Shown: piece after piece, positions 52,501-63,689 of the stretch
Layout: each line of letters begins with the position of its first letter
Position numbering within the stretch: position 1 is the first letter of the stretch
Notes under the pieces: generated by a model
What the model was told of the DNA's origin: nothing
What the model saw: only the letters and a program-made list of their open reading frames with translations
Databases searched by the model: none
Assembly (NCBI GenBank): GCA_024509875.1
Contig: JAMPIV010018961.1
Coordinates: 338,069 to 402,068 of the forward strand
Direction: 5' to 3'
DNA: 64,000 nucleotides
DNA from: Oreohelix idahoensis
Taxonomy: Eukaryota; Mollusca; Gastropoda; Stylommatophora; Oreohelicidae
Translations under genes and position numbers: made by a program

Positions 52501-54816
52501 ATGGCTGACTTGGTCAAATTTAGGTCTGCTACACTGCAGGTGGGAAAAGAGCTTGGCATGGATGGTGACGTTCTGATCCGGTATGTCACGACGGAATGTG
52601 AAAAGTACACCGAGAGAGAAGCAAAGCAATTGGAAGCAGAAAGAGAAGCCAAGAAATTGGAAGCAGAAAGAGAAGCCAAGAAATTGGAAGCAGAAAGAGA
52701 AGCCAAGAAATTGGAAGCAGAAAGAGAAGCCAAGAAATTAGAAGCTGAGAGAGAAGAAAGGAGGTTACAAGCAGAGAGAGACCATGAGCTGAAAATGAGA
52801 CAGCTTGATCTTGAACTTCAGGCTGGGACTATCACCCATGGTAATAGCTCACCTCATTCTGCGAATAGCTCTTTTCAGAACACAGCAAATGGGGCCATGA
52901 ACTTCCACCTAGATCCATTTGTTGAAAAGGAGGACGCAATTGAGTCGTACCTGGATAGGTATGAAAGGCTAGCCTCTACATATGGACTGGAAAAGGAAAA
53001 ATGGAGTCTAAAGTTATCCCAGGGATTGAGAGGTATTGCATATGATGTGTTTCTGAAACTCCCCAAAGAAGATCAGGAAAATTATGAAATACTAAAGCAA
53101 GCCTTACTGATCCGGTATGAAAAGAACTCTGAGGCATATAGGAAGAAATTTAGAACTTCTAAACTTCTACCTGGAGAAACATATAACCAGTTCTCAGCTA
53201 GGCTAGAAACGTATTTGTTGAAATGGAGTAGTTTAGGTAAGTATCAGAAAACCTACGAGGATCTGAAAGAAATGGTTATGTTAGAGCAAGTGAAAGATTC
53301 CATGTCTCAAGAAATGAGGAAATTCCTTATGGAACAAGGAGCAGAGAGGCTGGAAGACATTTTGAAATGTGCAGAGAGATACCAAGCAGCTCAAGCTGAA
53401 TTGGTAGGAACAAAAAGGAAGCAGGTAGAAGGATATAAGCCACCACCACAGAATACCGATTTTGACCAGATGGATCAACCATACAGATACAAGCAAAGAT
53501 TTGATAATAAGGACAAGAACCCTCAGACTCAGGAAAATAAACCCTATAAACAGGGAGCTAAGTGGTGCAAATTTTGTAAGATGAGCAACCACAACACGGA
53601 TGAATGTGGGAGGAAAAAACCCCTTCATCATGCTGCATGTTTACAGGTGAGGACTTCTGTTAGGAAGGAACTGACTGTGAGTCAGAATAGCCTCCATCAC
53701 CCACCTACCCAGGAGATAGTGACTGTGAATGGCAAACAAGTCACAGGAATGTATGACACAGGTTTGTCCTATGACGCAGTCGTGTGTGCATCTCTGGTGA
53801 GCCCTGAACAAATCACCACAGAAACAGTAGACATTCAAGGGCCACTAAAAGGAACATCACCCCTTACTTTACCCATAGCAAAGATTCATGTCAGTTGTCG
53901 CTATGTGGAAGGGGAGATAAATGCAGCTGTGATAGATGATCCCTTTTACCCCCTAATGTTGGGGCGTAAATATGTTTTCTTAGGAGACCCTGTAAAACCT
54001 ATGGTTATGGCAGAAACCCAGACCAGGTCTGACTCCAGGAACATAGAGAGGGACACCAACTTAAAATTTCATTCAACTGAAATGAAACGGGCTCAAGAAG
54101 CAGACAGCACATTGAAGCCTTGTTTTGGCAAATTGTCAAAGACACATAACACACCAAGGAAAGGACACTTCTATAGGGAACATGGACTCTTGTACAGGAA
54201 AGCTGGCAGAGGGACGAAAAGTCATGGTCAAATTGTTGTACCATCCACCTATAGGAATAAGGTTATAGGCTGGGGACACATATCAACTTTGAGTGAACAC
54301 CTGGGTAATGGTGCCACAAAACAAAGAATAGCCACCCAGTTCTACTGGCCAGGTATTACGGAAGACATAAATCAGTATGTAAATTCCTGTCCAGAGTGCA
54401 CCTATGTAGATTCAGAAAGTCGACGGAAGAGTCTTCATCAAAAATCTACAAGCAAACCAGCAATCAGGGGTACTCCCGAGATTTGCACGGGAGGGGAAAG
54501 GAAACATCCCACACAGGTTCAATTGCAGTCTGAACCCCATGCGCTGGAAAAAAGGAACAAATCACGTAGCGAAAATCAAACCCCTACGGATTTGCGAGGG
54601 AAAACCACATCCAACTATCAACGAAAAGAGGGCGGTAAACTTCATGGGAAACCTACCGACCCCGTTTCACCAGCAGTAAGAGCCTGGATGAAAAGCAGAA
54701 CAGGAAGGAGAGAGATAGTAAAGGATGAATATATTCCGGGAAAACAGAATGTGGGCGCAGATTTTCTTACTCGTCATCCCACAGAGCTTGCGGAGGATAG
54801 AAGGAAGGAAAACTAA
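52501..54816 (+). CDS. gag: Gag-protease-integrase-finger fusion joined to the RNase H tail
   Basis: Intact 771-codon ORF. Residues about 36-105: Lys/Glu coiled coil with four to five perfect 9-residue repeats (REAKKLEAE). About 130-300: capsid whose second half (FSARLETYLLKWSSLG ... FLMEQGAERLEDILKCAERY) is SCAN-like. Zinc knuckle C356-C359-H364-C369. Protease D419-T-G. Integrase HHCC finger ending at C630-C633. Then, instead of the integrase catalytic core and RT, about 105 residues of unrecognised sequence, followed by a GKQNVGADFLTRHP end that matches the last residues of RNase H in Ty3-type pol. An internal deletion with rejoining in frame is inferred. It would package RNA and process Gag but cannot copy or integrate. 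Confidence 0.88.
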   Translation: MADLVKFRSATLQVGKELGMDGDVLIRYVTTECEKYTEREAKQLEAEREAKKLEAEREAKKLEAEREAKKLEAEREAKKLEAEREERRLQAERDHELKMRQLDLELQAGTITHGNSSPHSANSSFQNTANGAMNFHLDPFVEKEDAIESYLDRYERLASTYGLEKEKWSLKLSQGLRGIAYDVFLKLPKEDQENYEILKQALLIRYEKNSEAYRKKFRTSKLLPGETYNQFSARLETYLLKWSSLGKYQKTYEDLKEMVMLEQVKDSMSQEMRKFLMEQGAERLEDILKCAERYQAAQAELVGTKRKQVEGYKPPPQNTDFDQMDQPYRYKQRFDNKDKNPQTQENKPYKQGAKWCKFCKMSNHNTDECGRKKPLHHAACLQVRTSVRKELTVSQNSLHHPPTQEIVTVNGKQVTGMYDTGLSYDAVVCASLVSPEQITTETVDIQGPLKGTSPLTLPIAKIHVSCRYVEGEINAAVIDDPFYPLMLGRKYVFLGDPVKPMVMAETQTRSDSRNIERDTNLKFHSTEMKRAQEADSTLKPCFGKLSKTHNTPRKGHFYREHGLLYRKAGRGTKSHGQIVVPSTYRNKVIGWGHISTLSEHLGNGATKQRIATQFYWPGITEDINQYVNSCPECTYVDSESRRKSLHQKSTSKPAIRGTPEICTGGERKHPTQVQLQSEPHALEKRNKSRSENQTPTDLRGKTTSNYQRKEGGKLHGKPTDPVSPAVRAWMKSRTGRREIVKDEYIPGKQNVGADFLTRHPTELAEDRRKEN

Positions 54817-54879
54817 CCTCGGAATGGTCGATTTGCAATTGTCTTGTACCCAATAGTTAAGCTAGATATCATCCAGCTT

Positions 54880-54896
54880 AAAATATGGGGGAGCTA
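54880..54896 (+). promoter_or_regulatory. Polypurine tract before the 3' LTR
   Basis: AAAATATGGGGGAG followed by CTA immediately precedes the LTR TGTCG at 54897. Second-strand primer for reverse transcription. Confidence 0.75.
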
Positions 54897-57093
54897 TGTC
54901 GCGAAATTGGTTTCAAGCCATTGCAAACGGGATCAGTTAGATTTATAAACCCGTCTACGATCGAACGACCGCTTTCAAAATGGCGGCGTATAAGCGAAAC
55001 GTGTATCGGACAGAGGGAATCGCCAACGATAAATAATAACAGAAGGGAATCCGTATGAAAAGGATTTTACATTTCAGTACAGGGAAGGATGGTGTATAAC
55101 TGCATATAAGATGGAACGGTAGGAAGTTCTCATTTACGGAGATATATGCGTATTTCGGCTGCCCACAGTTACGCTAACAGCTGGTAAACCCACTTCTGTT
55201 CGAAATATTAAAATCAACAAATAACAGTTTGGGAATTTACATGGATAGGAAGATAGAGTTTTATCAGCTGTATAAAACTAGATAAGATGGAACAATATGG
55301 ATATTATATATGCTGAGTATGAGAAAGGCAAAATTTCAGTCGACGCACAGATCGGCTGAAATCACGGTTCGGGAAGGATTTTTTCAGGTCTAGTCTTAGG
55401 CTGTGACGTATCTGCTCTCCGATACGTTCGCGCTGTCGTATATAAAGCGGTTCGGTAAAACTCTGAGAAGACACAACGCAAGAGGTTGAGACAAGACTGA
55501 GGGCAGATAACGCCACGACTCTAAATCCATCTGAAGTGTGAGCGGATCGCCAGAAAATTTCAGTCTAAGTGTCGGGAGTCTGAGGGTAAGCGAATTTACG
55601 ATAGCTATCCTGTATAATAATTTCTTTTATTTTGTATTACAGGTTCATTTAGAATTCACAAAATATGCCTGTATAATATTCATTGATATAACGTATTATT
55701 ATTTTAATATGATTTATTCATGTGCTTAGTGGAAGATGGTTGCTTGTACAAAAACGTATCAAAACTAGCCCCACAGCCAAATAGAAAATATTTATTATAT
55801 TTAATGCTGTATCTCGTCGATATTAAATGCATTATCGCTTACGAAGATAAAGGCAGTCCCATGACCAGAGATTGTCTTAGGGAAATAAATTGTTAGAAGC
55901 TTCAGCATGGAAGATACCGCTTTTACGAGGTTAGGTGACTAGTCCCCTTCCTCGCTGCCTTTGCCTTCCCTAGTTCGAGCGCACAACTTTGTACCCATTT
56001 ACAGCTGGTAAACTGGAGTGTTCTACAGCCAGTTTCAGTAGAAAGCAACCTGATCACATGGTCACTCACTTTATTTATTTTATGTATTAATTTTGGGTAG
56101 TTGCTAAGATAGCATCAGATTTGAATTTGTACTTGATATGATTTGGAAGGATCAAGTTATAGAATATGAAGGGATGTATAGGAGCGGATTAAACCAGATG
56201 ATGTTTATTACTGATATGTTAATATTAATTCTATATCATTGAACTGATGTTACTTGCTATGACTGTATAACTTTGACACCTGATGACTGACTTGTCTGAC
56301 TTATGTGCTAGTCAGTTATACTTAATTGAAATGTTAATATTAATGCTATATCACTGAAATGATGTCCTTACTTACTATGATTGTATAACGGTGACATCTG
56401 ATGACTGACTGGTCTGACATCTGTGCTAGTCAGCTACAAGTCTAGCCAGATACTAGCCAAGGCTGATATGTTACAGGTTCCATGAAATAACTCAAACCAG
56501 ACTGTCCAGTATCAGAAGCCGGTGCAGTTTACCCGAGGCAATCCCACAAAAGTGCAGGACCCCAAAGAGTGAACTTCAACTGGTCATTGGCATCCCTACT
56601 GTTGGGCCTACCAAGTCTGATACCAGCAAAGGACAGTTTCAGCAGTATCAAGTTGGAAAGATAACAGTGATTTCAGTAACTTTATTATTTAAGATCTTGA
56701 AGTCTAAACAGACAATAATAGTAATTGTGTGAATATTTTTATATATATGTGTATACTCTTTTCCAACTAGTAGAAATAGAATATTAGTGTAATTATTAAA
56801 CTATTTTAACTGTACCTGAGGATTTATTCACTTTTTCCATTTGTGGTTTCAGTGAATGTTCATTTTACTTATCCCCTAGAATATAAGTAATCATAAGATA
56901 GTCATAGGGAGGAGACACCTTAAATCCTGGTACTACTTCTTACCAACTGGGCCAGGGTTTTTACAGTCTGACTATTTTTATGATAACAATACACCAGTGC
57001 TTATTTCTAAGACTGGGGTATTACTTGTAAGGTCAGAACTCTTTACTGGCATACTCTTACATAATATATACTTTTAAATAACCTCCCGCTACA
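54897..57093 (+). mobile_element. 3' LTR of the plus-strand element
   Basis: TGTCGCGAAATTGG start, CCGCTACA end. Same TATA, SINE remnant and internal duplication as the 5' LTR. Carries the segment 55219-55350 missing in the 5' LTR and lacks the segment at 51658-51780. Confidence 0.92.
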
Positions 57094-58248
57094 CATCTTA
57101 CAATTTTTACACCACCTTTTCCCTTGGTTGAAAGATTTTCTTTCATCATATTTCCTTTCATCGAATTGTGGGGTTTTATTTTTATTGTCATACCGTGGCC
57201 TATCAAATTGGTGCTTACCTTTGTTTGATCTCTAGGATCAAATTTATTAAAGTTCTGTGGTGCCCTAAAATTTTCTACCTGTTTCTTTTTATTACCTGAT
57301 ACCTCTGCCTGAGCCGCTTGATACCTTTCTGCAACATTTAGCAACTCACCCAGCCTCTCTGCACCTTGTTCCATGAGAAACTTTCTCAGGTCTGGAGCCA
57401 TGGACTCTCTTAGTTGTTCTATAAGGACCATTTCCTTAAGATCTTGGGTTTTCCCCAGAGAAGTCCATTTCTCCAAGTATGTCTCTAACCGTGCAGAGAA
57501 CTGGTGATAGGTTTCACCTGACAGTAGTTTAGCATTCCTAAATTTTTTCCTATAAAATTCTGCGTTCTTTTCATATCTTAACAAAAGAGCCTGCTTTAGC
57601 ATGTCATAATTTTCTTGATCACCTCTGTTCATTTTTGGCAAAAACTTCATAAGCTGCCCCACGAAGACCTTGAGATAACTTTAAGCTCCACCTTTCTCTC
57701 TCTAACCCATACGTGGTAGCTAATAGTTCATATCTATTTAGATAGCTCTCAATATCATCGTCTTTCTCAACAAAATGATCTAAATGAAAATTCATAGCTG
57801 AGGTTGAGGCTCCCTGACTAGCAGTGGCATCAGAGGTAAAGGGACTGGCACCATTTTCAGGAGCATGGCCTTGAAACTCAAACTCCCTTAGTCGTAACTC
57901 ATGTTCCCTTTGTAATCTCTTCTCCTCCTTTTCTGCTTCCCTCTCTGCAGTCAATCTTCTTTCTTCTGCTTCCCTTTCTGCAGCTAATTTCTTCTCTTCT
58001 CTTTCTGCAGCCTGTCTTCTTTCCTCGGCTTCCAATGCTTTAGCCTCTTTGTCAGCCTCAATCTGCAACCTCTTAATTTCCTTTTCAGCCTCTAACTTTC
58101 TTTCGGCCTCTTTTTATAATCTTCTTTCTTCCCGTTCAATATATTTGTCACATTCAGCAGTGACATAAGCAATCATAATTTGCCCGTCCATTCCTAACTC
58201 TTTCGCAGTCTGTACAGCAGCAGATCGAAATTTGGCCAGGTCCGCCAT
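57094..58248 (-). pseudogene. gag: Gag of the minus-strand Gmr1-like element, broken and split
   Basis: Start ATG at 58248 (MADL-type N-terminus like the plus-strand element). A stop lies in the coiled-coil region (TAA at about 58114-58116). The Glu/Arg/Ala-rich coiled coil runs to about 57900, then a conserved capsid start (AMNFHLDHFVEKDDDIESYLN). One T is missing from a T run near 57651, shifting the frame before QENYDMLKQALLLRYE. A SCAN-like part follows (FSARLETYLEKWTSLG ... FLMEQGAERLGELLNVAERYQ). The CX2CX4HX4C zinc knuckle is cut by the insertion at 57094: its first Cys pair is here and its His/Cys are at 50000-50013. Gag would form particles that package element RNA. Confidence 0.85.
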
Positions 58249-58431
58249 TTTCTAACAGGTAAATTTATATAATGTCTAACTAAACAATACAATCTGATAT
58301 TACTTATCCAAAGACACCACAGGCACTGAGAGCTCAACGTTAGTTATTTTCACCCAAGGATACCTTTTTAATTTCTATTATTCCCTGAAGTGAATTACCC
58401 CCAATATTTTTAATAGGGAAAGATTCAAAAT

Positions 58432-58449
58432 CCCGGGAGCGAGACCCCA
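58432..58449 (-). promoter_or_regulatory. Primer binding site of the minus-strand element
   Basis: On the minus strand TGGGGTCTCGCTCCCGGG, followed by ATTTTGAATC, lies six bases inside the LTR end at 58455. It looks like the complement of a tRNA 3' end with part of its T arm. The tRNA is unidentified, possibly Pro-like. Confidence 0.6.
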
Positions 58450-58454
58450 ATATA

Positions 58455-60848
58455 TGTGGTAAAGTGGGATGATATAAATATTTATAGGGGACTTAGTGTA
58501 CTGACTGAGATCAGCTGTGAAGGTATCTGTATCTAATAGGTGTAGTGTTTTACAGATAACCTTACTTGCTACCACATTTATAACTCAGTCAGAATTATTC
58601 TGGAATATTGTGATGACTACGTTGAATGTCTAGGGTTATGTAAATGATGAAGTGTAAGTCACAACAACAACAGACAGATAAACAATTTAATTTATTCCAC
58701 CACACTTGACAACACTGTGACACTCACACACATTTAACATTCTATAAGACTATCTTAAATGAGTCACTGGTAAAGTTTCAAATATATATGTATTAATTAC
58801 TTTCACTAATATATGTCCTGATTCAACTACAAAGTGAACCAGGAATCACAATCAATTGTAATCACAATTTATATATACATAATTTATAAATATGAACTTA
58901 GTAGTGACATATTGTATTAGTATTATCCTATGTGTGTCAGTTGTGTAGTAGTACTATGAGGTACTACTGGTTTTGTTTTTCAAGCTATGTTGTTATTTGT
59001 CATCATGACTTCAAGTGTTTGTTTATCTGGGAAATAGTATGGGGGAAAAGTTCACAGTTCCTGTCAATTTAAACAAGGTATTGTCCCTCTTTTTTTTAAC
59101 TAAAATGTCAATTTTTGAGGGGACACATAATGTTGAGCTCCACTGGCCACAGAGGCTTAACTTTCGTGATGGCGGCAGGAAAAGACTCCTCTGCTCGATT
59201 GCTCCCCTGTGTTCTGGAGACACCTCACTAGTCGCTATCTGGACCCAGGAGTATGCTGTCAGCCTCCAGATTCAGCAAAGCTCAGACCAGGTGCTGCTCA
59301 ATAACTTTAGGACCACAGTCCCTGAAACAAGAAGGTTGTACCTCCTACTTCATAACTAATTTATAATCTATTTCCAGACTGAACACAATACATAACAAAC
59401 ACTGAGTTCAGAGCGGTAGGCCAACTGTCAGCTTCATCTGAAATAATTTACACCAGTATACTCCTCCCTAATGGTCACTACGCCTCTGCAATTCCAGCAT
59501 TATTTCTTTCTAGTCAATAAGATAGGTGTCAGTGTACTGTTTGGCAATTCCATGCAGTTTTACTTTTCTCCGACACCTTCTGTTCAGGTTGGAGCACTAT
59601 ATAGGCTTTGCCTCATGTTCGCTACTGAACCACACACATATACAGACATAAATTATCAATTTACATTCAATTTTCATTAAAAAGATATTGAATATATCAA
59701 GCTTACCACAATTCATGGAATAATACACAGTTACGTTGACTGGCAATGAATATAGCACAATTTCGATCTGCCGATGTCCCAGGCTTTTATTTAGAAAAAT
59801 ATGCACTGGCGCTCAACGCACTGGTTCTTTAGTAAGTTTATTTGAAAAATGTGGTACTGAACTAACGCTCCTAATTGCCTATATTGGCGGGTCTAACCAA
59901 TCGAGCCATGTTTACACAAGCGTTTGAAAAAAAAGTACCCTTCCTTCCGTCTCCCCTAACAACAAAAGATAGTATTTGTAGCCCGACTAATCGTGTTTAG
60001 CCTTACATTTACTGCGCTCCAATCAAATAGGATTTAACATGGGGACCTATTTCCCGTACAATGGTGGTTTTAAAATCTGCCACTGAGCGATTCTGATTTT
60101 GGTGTTGTCTGACACCCTCACTATTTCTTTTGGCTATAATTTGTTAATTCCTAGACTATTTGCGTAACGTTTAACATATTCTTTGTCAGCAAGTCCTAAG
60201 GAACCCAAATATATAAATTTAATGGGGCTAAGGGGCTGCGTTCAAAATATGTATTTTCTTCTACCTCCCGTTCACTTCGATCGATGTGGTGTCTGGGTAC
60301 TGTAATGTTTTCAAACGTAAACCAGTATAATGTCATGTTTCCTAATAAGCGTTTTGTAAGTTTTTTAAACCTAACTCTCGTATGGGTAGTTTTTTATCAC
60401 TGTCGATTTGAAAACAGCTAGTGCTTGTGGCCTTACACGCGTGATGGTAGTAATTGTATAGCGAGATGCGTGTTAGTGTGGCATGCGTTCCGGCTTTCAG
60501 CCCTCCCTTCTCTCTATCCTAATTCCATCTGTCTTTCGTTTATGGTAACTTAGTGTATAAAATGACATGAATGGAATATTAAATATAGGTCAGCTTGCGT
60601 ATCTCAAGGTTTTTCTTAGAAAGGCAGTACACTTTTTATTGAAGAAAGCGTGTAGTGATGCAGTAGGCTTTTACTATCAACGTGAAACGTTACAATTTGC
60701 AGACGAAGTAGAAAACAAGGGGGATTTCGAGTACAGTCATTGTGACAGCACTGTTCTTTACCATTCTTCTTTCCTTTTATTGAAGTTATTTGTTAGGCTT
60801 TACATTTACTTTTTAATTTATATATGTGGATTAGAATTTCACACGACA
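58455..60848 (-). mobile_element. Shared LTR of the tandem minus-strand elements
   Basis: 2394 bases, TGTGG...CGACA on the plus strand. It is the 5' LTR for the element whose gag starts at 58248 and the 3' LTR for the pol copy at 60947-63688. It carries the uninterrupted target of the LINE at about 60205-60210. A TATATAG at 59598-59604 (minus strand) is a TATA candidate. Confidence 0.88.
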
Positions 60849-60946
60849 AATTCTCCCCACTTAAAGCAGACGTTATATGTCAGTCTATAATTCTATATAC
60901 ACATAGAGAAATTTATTATTATTTCTGGGGCTTACGGTGATTCTCA

Positions 60947-63688
60947 TCACACGGATGGCGGCTTAAAAAAATCCGCTCCCAGATTTGTTTTTCCACTTAT
61001 ATACTCTATGCTAAACTCAAATGGCTGCATCAGTAATGACCAACGGAGTAATCTAGAATTTTCATGTCTAGCCTGCGCTAGAAACGACAAGGGTTTGTGA
61101 TCCGTTTGCAACTTAAATGCCTTCCCATACAGATAAATATTGAATTTCTTTATCGCCCATATTACTGCAAGACATTCTTTTTCGCTAGTTGAGTAGTTGG
61201 TTTCAGCTTTATTCAACTTTCTGCTAGCATATGCCACTGGGCTTAATTCCCTATCCAATGCATCTGATTTCTGTAGCAGAGTCGCACCTAACCCAATATT
61301 ACTGGCATCCGTCCTTACTATGAATTCTTGACTTAAGTCAGGTAATTTCAAAATAGGTTTACTTGTGAGCTTTTCCTTCAATTCTTGGTAAGCCATTTCA
61401 CATTGTGGTGTCCATGTAATTCGATCTGGATTTCCCTTACGTGTCAAATCAGTTAACGGTGCACATATGGAATTAAAGTTTTTGATATACTTTTGGTAGA
61501 AACCACATAATGAGACAAAGGATCTCACGTCTTTCTTGGTTTGTGGTCTCGGGGCTTTCTTTAGTTTCTCTAAATTCTTTGGGTCAGGGGTCATGTTTCC
61601 CTGATAAACTGTGTGTCCCAAGAATTCTAATTCTTTACATCCAACGCAACATTTGGTTGGTCGGGCTGTTAAATTCGCTTCCCTAAGTCGATTAAACAGC
61701 ATGTTCAGAGAGTCAATGTGTTCCTCAAATGTTTCTGTTGCTATAAGGATATCATCCATGAAATTTGTGATACATGGATTATTCAGAGGGTCCAATAATT
61801 TTCTCATCATTCTAGAGAAGACACTAGGCGCATTCTTCAATCCAAATGGCAATCTGTTAAACTCATAGTGTCCCTCTGAGGTACTAAACGCTAGGTATGG
61901 TCTAACCTCAGGCTTTACTGGAATCTGATAGTGTCCTTTACTCAGATCCACTTTTGAGAAATATTTAGCTTTATTTAGTCTGGCAAACAACTGATTTGTA
62001 TCCGGCAATGGATCCACCTGTCCTTCTGTAATAGCATTCAGTCTCCTGTAATCTATACAGAGTCTATGTTCTCCAGAGGGCTTCCTTAAGAGTACAAGAC
62101 CGGAACTATACGAAGATTCGCTGTGTGAAATAATTCCTTCCTTCAACAAATAGTCTATCTCTTCCTTCAAAGCTTTCTCCTTAGCAAAAGGAATCGAATA
62201 GGGTTTCATACAGACAGGTGTGGGGTCTATCAGTTTCATATCATATTCCAATAAGTTTGTATGCCCCGGTCGGTCTGTTAACACCTCTGTATGATTATCT
62301 AGAACCTGTTGCACTCTCTCTTTCTGATTTTTCGTTAAATGTGTACTGATTTTCACCTGTGCCGCTGTCTCACAGGGGTGTAATGGATATTCAAATGATG
62401 AAAGTGGTTCCTTTTTCATCTCCATTGCAATGGACAAGGTCAACAAGTGTGTCTCTTCCTGATGTTCTCTTTCCAAATATTTCTTCAGGAGATTTACATG
62501 ATAGATTTTTTCTTTCCCTTTCTTATCTATCTTATAATTGGTTCTAGACACCTTCTCTAGAACTGTATATGGACCTTGCCATCCAATTTGTAACTTATTC
62601 TGGCTACCGGGTAGAAGAAGCAGTACCTTCTCTCCCACAGCCAAATCTCTGTCTTTAGCTTTCCTGTTATAATAGGCAGCATGTTTCTTCCTGGCTTGTT
62701 TCAAATTTTCATTGGCAAGTTTCCAGCCAGTTTTTAAACGAGTGGTCAGCTCATTCACATATTGGTATGAGGATGTAATGTTTTCCTCTGCCTTTTCATC
62801 AGTCCACGTTCTTAACAGCGCTTCCAGTGGACCTTTTATTGGCCTTCCAAATAATAATGTTGCTGGGGCCATTCCGGTTGAACTATGGGGTACCTCCCGA
62901 TAAGCAAAGAGGGCGGCGTGCAGGTACTGGTCCCATGTATCTGGTTTTTCATGTGCCAACTTTCTCAGGATTGACATCAACGTGCCATTAAATCTTTCCA
63001 CTTGGCCGTTCCCTTGGGGGTGGTACACACTACAATGGAAGTGTTTGGCCTGGAAGATCCTGAAAACTTCTTCTGTTAGTTTCCCCTTGAACTGAGAGCC
63101 ATTATCAGTCAAGATTTGATTGGGAAAGCCTAACCTTGTGAAAATTGTGAGCAATGCCTCTGCCACATGTTTAGAATCAATCGATGACAGGGCTACCGCC
63201 TCTCCCCACATAGAACAAGTGTCCACCAGAGTCAGAATGTAGCTGTTCCTTCTCTTGGTTCGGGTGAGAGGTCCCACAAGATCCACGGCAACTCTCTCAA
63301 AGGGTGTTCCCACTATGGGCATTTCCCCCAGAGTTGCTGGTGCAGTCCAATGTTTAGGTGCTACTCGTTGGCACTCTGGACAGGATTTTACATATCATTT
63401 GATATCTTCAGTTATCCCTGGCCAGAAATAGTGACAAGCTATATGCTGTCCTGTTGCGCTGATCCGCATATGACCACTGAAGGGAATCGCATGCCCTAGT
63501 TCCAACACTTTAGTCCTATATGAAGTGGGAAGGACCAGCTGTCCGTGACCATTGGATTCAGATCCAGCCTTTCTATAAATCAGTTTGTTCTTCATATAAA
63601 ATTCTCCCTTGCCTGGAGGTGTATGAGATTTGGGCAACTTCTTGAAACACGGCTTGAGTGTTTTGTCCTCCGCCTGTGCCTTCCTCAT
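60947..63688 (-). pseudogene. pol: Gmr1-like Ty3 pol, copy 2 (integrase finger to RNase H)
   Basis: Same architecture as 46780-50013, with only a few amino-acid differences (for example KH for KY and QA for QV in integrase). It contains the same TGA between the HHCC finger and CPEC (63395-63397) and the same catalytic residues (D14, D73, E109, FMDD, D672, D741 counted from the Met at 63322). Its C-terminus is broken by one extra base in an A run at about 60966-60972, a different homopolymer from copy 1, so each copy is intact where the other fails. The protease is missing: at about 63690 the sequence jumps to gag. Confidence 0.88.
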
Positions 63689-63689
63689 C

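Larger units (their letters stand above)
50016..57093 (+). mobile_element. Complete non-autonomous-looking LTR element with 5-bp target duplication
   Basis: Two LTRs of 2193 and 2197 bases with TGTCG...CTACA ends. Flanked by CATCT at 50011-50015 and 57094-57098, exact. It sits inside the gag zinc-knuckle region of the minus-strand element. The internal region is only about 2.7 kb and holds one ORF (52501-54816) with gag and protease but no integrase core and no reverse transcriptase, so mobility would depend on a relative. Inferred trans-donor: a Gmr1-like element such as the host element. Confidence 0.93.
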
